This document shows positions 58,380 through 64,000 of a DNA stretch of 64,000 nucleotides, in pieces. The position numbers and the translations under genes were made by a program. The stretch covers positions 23,886,001 through 23,950,000 of the forward strand of contig CM065394.1 of NCBI GenBank assembly GCA_033060915.1. Direction: 5' to 3'. The stretch is from Euryodendron excelsum (Eukaryota; Streptophyta; Magnoliopsida; Ericales; Pentaphylacaceae). Position 1 is the first letter of the stretch. Every line of letters starts with the position of its first letter. The notes under the pieces are model-generated. The model worked only from the letters and a program-made list of their open reading frames with translations. It did not search any database and was not told the DNA's origin.

Positions 58380-59938
58380 GATTAGTATCCGATATCTGGT
58401 GAGGATCGATCTTCAGATATCGAGTGGAGTTCTGATTAGTTTCTTCCTTCTTTCTTTGTGTCTAGAATTTAACCTTTGAATGGGAGAGAAGAAAGGGGAA
58501 AAGTAAAAAAACAAGAAACAAGGCAAAAGTTAGTGCCCATTTTTGAAAAGTTTTTATGCAATGCATGGCCTAAGGATGCCCCTGCTTTTTGAGGGGGAGC
58601 TAAGCATGATGCATTGGCTCGCATTTGGAGATAGGGGATTGCCCCTGCATGCAAATACTATACCTGCCCTTGTTCATCCATTCATTCGTACATTCATTTG
58701 ACAATAAGAACGATTTTATTAAGATGAATTCTTTTTTATACATAAAATTTCTCAAAAATACATAGAAATGGGGACGGAGAACATTTTTCTTGGGACTTCT
58801 ACCTATTCTATACTTACATCATAAAACCCTAAACTACTCTTGAGCCTCCGGATCTACTTTGTTGGTAGGAGTCCTTAATTTGAATTAATCCATTGTCTTC
58901 TTGGCAACCCTATCTCCATAAGCGAAGAGGGATTAGGGCCCCTCTTTATGAGTTGACTTTGATGCATGCCATGGATCCTTAGAGTCTCATGGTACCCTTA
59001 GGAGTTTTGGGTTGGCTTGAATTAGACGAGAAGGTCTTTGAGCCTTTCTCTAGGGGTTGATTGGATGCATGAAGATGCAATGACTTAAGTTACTTTGAGA
59101 ACTCTTGTCCTGAAGTGAGTTCCGATGCATGAGCAATTATGATGCATGTACATGGAAACATCAAGAATTAGATAGCATAACAGCTGGGATTAAACAAAAT
59201 TTATAAAGGAAAAATAAAGTGGTCGTCCTTTCCTCCTTGATTTTGAAATTGACACGTGTGTCCTAAATCCGGTAGAGGTTCGGCTATGCATGGGGTGCTA
59301 CATGACCATGAGGTTGGGGGTTTACTAATGCTTCCTAAAAAGCTCAGTCCCTGAACCTTCAAACCTTCGGCGTCCACCCCTGAAAGGGTGAACTCCATCT
59401 TTGGTTGGTGGTTCAAGCGGGGGAACTATCAAGAGATCGTAGGCTAAGAAACTGACACAGCATCCGCCCACAGTCCATATACTGTTCCCCCTTCTATCTA
59501 GAAGGGTAGTAGCCAGGTAATACATGTCAGATGCAAATGCAAATTAAAGCACCAAGTGTGTGTGGAATTTTTTGAAAATGGAGGAAAAGAACCAACAACA
59601 CACATCACATCCTGTCCATTCATTCACATACATGGCAATAAATAAGACATGAAATAAAGATGTGAAAAAAGGTCCACCTATAAAAGACAAATGCAAAGAG
59701 TTAGTAACTTTTCAAAAACTCAATGCAAGATAAAATGGATAGTCAATGCAAGAGCATGAATGTAAGCAATGAATGCACGTGATGACACTTATTTGAAAAT
59801 CATTTTGAAAAAGAAGGTTTGCTTTGGAAACTTGAAAAATTTGACGAGTGGAAAAAATTGAACAAAGTAACCACAGATTCTGGGTGAGTGAAGGGTGAAG
59901 AGACATATTAATGGCCTAACCTTCTAAGTCTCCCTAGC
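58380..59938. other. Untranslated leader of the gypsy-type element
   Basis: Lies between the gag start and the PBS. No coding domain is recognised on either strand. Confidence 0.5.
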
Positions 59939-59950
59939 GGAGTCACCAGC
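59939..59950 (-). other. PBS-like site of the gypsy-type element
   Basis: On the minus strand, after the LTR end ...GCGCAACA (plus 59951) come GC and then TGGTGACTCCGC. Position and the leading TGG fit a tRNA primer-binding site. A GACTCCGC-type PBS is, as far as I recall, seen in Tat/Ogre elements, but I could not verify the tRNA. Confidence 0.55.
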
Positions 59951-62900
59951 TGTTGCGCCCCAATTTTTGGGTATCCAAGATCCTTTCGGCTTGGAGACCC
60001 TAAAACATGGAACTCTGTCACTAGAACTCATCATCCTAGAAGGACAAATGCGACTAAGTTTGAAAATTGATTTGACTAAGGGTTTTTCAGAAAAATAGAA
60101 GTCGCCACCTAACTTGATTAAGGTGAGTTAGGGCACCTAAAACTGAGTGTTAGTCCGAAGATAAAACTTAGGTTTTTTTTTTTTTTAGAAAAGGTTTTGA
60201 AAACTCCCTCAAGAGAGGGTTTTTAAGAAAATAGGTTGTTTGGCAACCTTTAAAAAGATTTAAGCCCTTTTGGAAGATAACTCCATTTTGGTCATTTGAA
60301 AACAGAAATCTATGGTTCGAGGGTTGGTTACATGTAGAGAAGATATCCTAAGATCATCACCCTACTCCGCCCTTTTGGTACTTACATGTCTAATCACCCT
60401 TTGTTCACTCACTAGAATAACCGATTACCATTGTCCACTTAATATCCACTTTAGAATTTTGAAAACGGAGTTTAGTCATCACTTTTCGGATGGATAATGC
60501 ATGATGCAAGTTTTTGAAAGAAGTTTGAAAATAATGGGAGTTTTAAAAGAGTTTGGAATAGAAACTTTGAATTGATTAGAATTTTGGAAAAAGGAATTGG
60601 AGTTGAAATAAAAGTCATGACCGTACCATTTTAGGTTGCCTACGTATCTCATTTGGAGAGAATCAGTTCATTTGTAGTTCGGGCAAGAACCTGATAAAAA
60701 TTATGCGCATTAAGGCCTTTAGAAGGTTTGAAGACACTTTGGGGTCTTTGAAAAAGTTTAAGACACTTTGAGGTCTTTGGAAGTTGAAGACTCTTTGGGG
60801 TCTTTGGAAAAGTTTAAGACACTTTGAGGTCTTTGGAAGTTGAAAACTCTTTGTGGTCTTGGAAATTTTGACTTGAAATTGGATGGTGGAGTATTTTGAA
60901 AATGTTTTTGGATCAACCTAAGTGAGTTTTGGAAAAAGATGCTTTGGCATGACTCAAGAGAACTTGAAAGTGTTTTTGAAGTTTTCTTTTGAAAACCTTG
61001 GAGGCATGTTTTGATGAATTAGTTTTTGAAAGCAGTTTTTGGAAATGGTTAAGGGTTTGCAATCCTAATATGAAGAACCTTAGATGTTGTTCTTGATTTA
61101 TCACTTGTCCTTGGAATCCCTAACCATGAGAGGGTTAAGTACACCTTAGGTTTGTGACCTTTTGAAAGTATTTTTGGAAATGTCTTGAAGATGGTGTGTA
61201 AGGACATTTGAAGAGTTTATGGAGTTGATTTTTTGAAATCATGATAGTAGGGGGTATTGGAGAAATGAATAATGAGAATAGTTTAAAATTGAAAGATCAT
61301 TCAAAAAGGGCTCATGAGTTGGAATATTGAAGCATATCAACCTATGTTGGGTTAACTTATGGTTAAGGGTGACCTAAGGTTCACTAACTTGGGTTAGGTT
61401 AACCTAGGGTTAAGGTGACTTAAGGTTAGCTAACTAGGATTAAGTTAACCTAAGGTGAGTGAACTAGGGTCAAGTTAACCTAGGGTTGGATAACTAGGGT
61501 CAAGTTAACCTAGGGTACTAGGGTCAAGTTAACCTAGGGTTAGTGAACTAGGGTCTTGTTAACCTAAGGTTGGTTGGATAATTAGGGTCAAGTTAACCTA
61601 GGATTGGATTGGAAAATGGTGTTGAAAATTGGTTGAATGCACTTTTGGAAAGAGTTTTGAAAAACAAAAAATGTTATGCAATGGACTTTGGTGGACAACC
61701 CTTTTGAAGATCATTTCCATGAAAATTTTGACTATAGTCAAGAGTATGGTTTATATGGTTGGTGATTGGAGACCATTCCAAGGAAGGTTTCCTCATGGTC
61801 ATTATAACCATAATCTTGACAAGAGTGTAAGGAGTCCAAAAATCAACATGATGATGACAACTTTTTAAAGCATCATTTTTAATGCAAAGATGGAGAGAAT
61901 GCATTTTTGAAAATCATCTTTGGAGAGATTTTTAAAAACCATTTTTGTAGGAGGTCATTCCATCAAGAGAGGGTTCCTATGGCGAAATAAAAGGAAAACC
62001 ACTCCAGAAAGGATTCCATGGGGCCATTCCAACTACTACACTTAAAAGAATGGAAATCTTGAAAATTAAAGAATTGAAAAGCAACCCTTATGCAAGTTAA
62101 AATGTCATGATGTCAAGGCGAGAGTTAAGGGGTTAGAAGGGGATTTTTTAAGGCATGATTTCTAAGGTCTCATCCTAAGCTTCAAGGAGCCAACTCTTAG
62201 AATAATTTTTGAAAGAAATATAGATCTTGGAAATGACATGGAGTTTAAGAGTAATGTAAGCATTATAGAACATGACAATAAGCATAAAAATGAAGCCAAG
62301 CACACAAGATATGATCAAAATAGTAATATGGAAGGGGTTATGATCACATACAAGGCTTTTAGGTTACACCACATAAACAAAGGGCTCCTAGGCCATACCA
62401 TCTCAAAGTAGGCTAGTGAGAGGTCCCCCTATACGGTGGCTCTCACTTGCTTTCCTCTAGGCATGATCTAAGAGCCCTCTTGACTCAAGCATGCAAGAAT
62501 AGGGGGTTGTAGATGGGGATTAAAATAAAGAATAGCCTAAGTAGGCTAAGAGGGAGAAGAGAAGAGTGGGGGAAGACACAAATATAAAAGGGATACCACC
62601 TTTTGCCTTCAACACACTTGTAGTCTTCAATGGATGTCTTGATTGGAGCTTGAATGACTTCAAGAGGGCTTGAGGGGCTAGAATGGAGTGTGTAATGGTG
62701 TATAAAGCCTTGTAGGTGAAGTGTATAGGCTTGAGGGAGGTAGAATCTAGCCTAAGTGTTGGAGGGGTGGACTATATGTAAAGACTCGAGATTCTGGAGT
62801 AGTTTCAGCAGAGCTTTGCATCAATTTCGGAGATGGAATATGCAAAGGGGTAGCCTGGTATTTATAGGCAATCTGGAACAGGCTTGGCGCATGTGCTGCA

Positions 62901-64000
62901 TACGCCTGGTCAAAATTTGACCTAGCGCATGTAGAACATGTGCAGGTACTGTTTCATTACCAGAATGACACGTGGCACCCTATGTACTAGTTAAATCTCG
63001 ACTGTTGATCGAAAGTTGGTTGATCTGTTCAAATTTTGAGCGCATGTAGCATACACTCCATCACCAGGAAGGTTTGTCCAAACTTTGCCTCGATAATTGG
63101 GTCAATCGGGAAGGTTTCGGGGGACATGGTTGTACCCACGGTGTTCCCTTGAGGTTTCTCGTGAACTTTCATATTTTTTGAAAGGTTGAATTGTGTTTGG
63201 AAGCATGGGATATCGTCTCAAGAAGCATGTATAAAAGGACACTTTTGCGGAGCGTCCGTGATACACTCCGAGAGCGTTCGAAAGTGGCTGTATTCGTGTG
63301 GTGTGATCGAGGCCTTCAGAAAGCGACCTCTTCGATCGGACCGTACCGATGGAAGGTACCTTGGAAATACTTTCAAAAATTCCTAGATTTATGCATTTCT
63401 CAAGTCGTTTGATGGTGCATTTTGATCAGGGAATCGGAAAAAAAGTCAACCTTGATAGAGCGTCTACGAAACGCCCCAGAGGTTGTCAAAAGTTGTAGTT
63501 TTTGTACCTTACGAAGGAGGGCTTTGGGAAGCGATCTATCCGATCAAGCCGTATCGATGGAAAGATCTATGAACGAGCTTTCGAGATTTTCCTGATTTAC
63601 GCATTTCTCAAGTCAGTTGACGGTGTGTTATAACTAGGGAATTGGGAAAAAAGACAATTTAGGCAGAGCGTCTGCGAGACGCACCAGGGAACTTTTATCG
63701 AGCCATGAGTGTTTAATGTCATAGGGTCCTCCTTGGGTTAAACAAGGGTGTTTGGTGAAACCCTTTGCTCGAAATCCCAGGACCGGTGCCGTTTCGGGGT
63801 ATATTTGGATTGCCAAGGGTAAAATGGTCATTTTGGTCAGGATTAGCTGGAAATGGTTAGGAATGATTTGGTGTGTTATGTTAAGCATGTAGGGTTGTTC
63901 AGGGATGGTTTTGGGAGACTCTTTTATTATTCGGCGGGGTTTGTGCAGTGCTGAGGTGTTTAGGGGCAAAACGGTCATTTTGACCGGAATGAGCTGGAAT
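59951..64000 (-). repeat. 5' LTR of the gypsy-type element (its start lies outside the window)
   Basis: Matches the reverse complement of the solo LTR from its end back to about its position 280. It contains an intact TATA box TATAAATA (minus strand, 62866-62859), the inverted CCTAGGTTAACTTGAC minisatellite (61340-61605) and the three GGAGCG-type palindromes (63249-63690). Only about 280 bp of LTR should remain beyond the window. Confidence 0.9.

Larger units (their letters stand above)
50812..64000 (-). mobile_element. Gag-only Ty3/gypsy-type (Tat/Ogre-like) element, truncated, running off the window
   Basis: Reading right to left: a 5' LTR (64000 to 59951, start outside the window), a PBS-like TGGTGACTCCGC two bases after the LTR, a leader, gag remnants (58379-57060), a long non-coding region with four tandem arrays (55450-52085), and the last 1.27 kb of a 3' LTR (52085-50812). 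No reverse transcriptase, RNase H or integrase motif is visible on either strand. The gag zinc-finger style and long LTRs fit the Tat/Ogre lineage of Ty3/gypsy elements, but without RT this is an inference. Gag-only LTR elements with complete LTRs have been described in plants, so the absence of pol may be ancestral or a deletion. Confidence 0.82.

Overview
The window reads as nuclear DNA of a flowering plant, probably a eudicot. Coding exons are sparse in A+T-rich DNA. Introns have plant GT-AG borders, Ty1/copia and Ty3/gypsy retrotransposons, hAT, MULE-type and SINE elements are present, and there are chloroplast-derived fragments (petG, petD, ycf2, ycf3, trnN) that look decayed rather than part of a working plastome. 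The species cannot be named from the sequence.

Layout. (1) 1-4100: a broken HSP101/ClpB-type chaperone gene on the minus strand. It has an in-frame loss of most of the N domain and NBD1, a frameshift, two stops and a 1277-bp hAT insertion with an 8-bp target duplication. (2) 4100-14778: intergenic DNA dominated by a 4046-bp MULE-type element with long terminal inverted repeats, a transposase N-terminal remnant and a 177-bp tandem array. (3) 14779-34803: the only apparently intact host gene, LEO1/VIP4 of the Paf1 transcription-elongation complex, on the minus strand. I resolve eleven exons (about 629 codons) spread over 20 kb. Its introns 4, 5 and 6 hold a hAT element, an LTR-like block, a SINE, MITEs and a mosaic of plastid DNA. 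(4) 34900-43370: intergenic DNA with a 183-bp MITE and a 4360-bp solo LTR with a perfect 5-bp target duplication. (5) 43371-48777: a Ty1/copia element whose RT-RNase H half is inverted relative to its gag-protease-integrase half. (6) 50812-64000: a degenerate Ty3/gypsy element on the minus strand, running off the window. It belongs to the same family as the solo LTR, keeps only gag remnants, and carries four unrelated tandem arrays between gag and its truncated 3' LTR.

Functionally, only LEO1 looks like a working host gene. The HSP101 relic keeps its heat-shock-element-bearing 5' leader but cannot make a chaperone. No new multi-gene system is evident. The unusual content is structural: tandem arrays born inside transposons, an inverted copia interior, a (G)52 tract and a GC-AG intron in LEO1, and plastid fragments stitched together inside a host intron.
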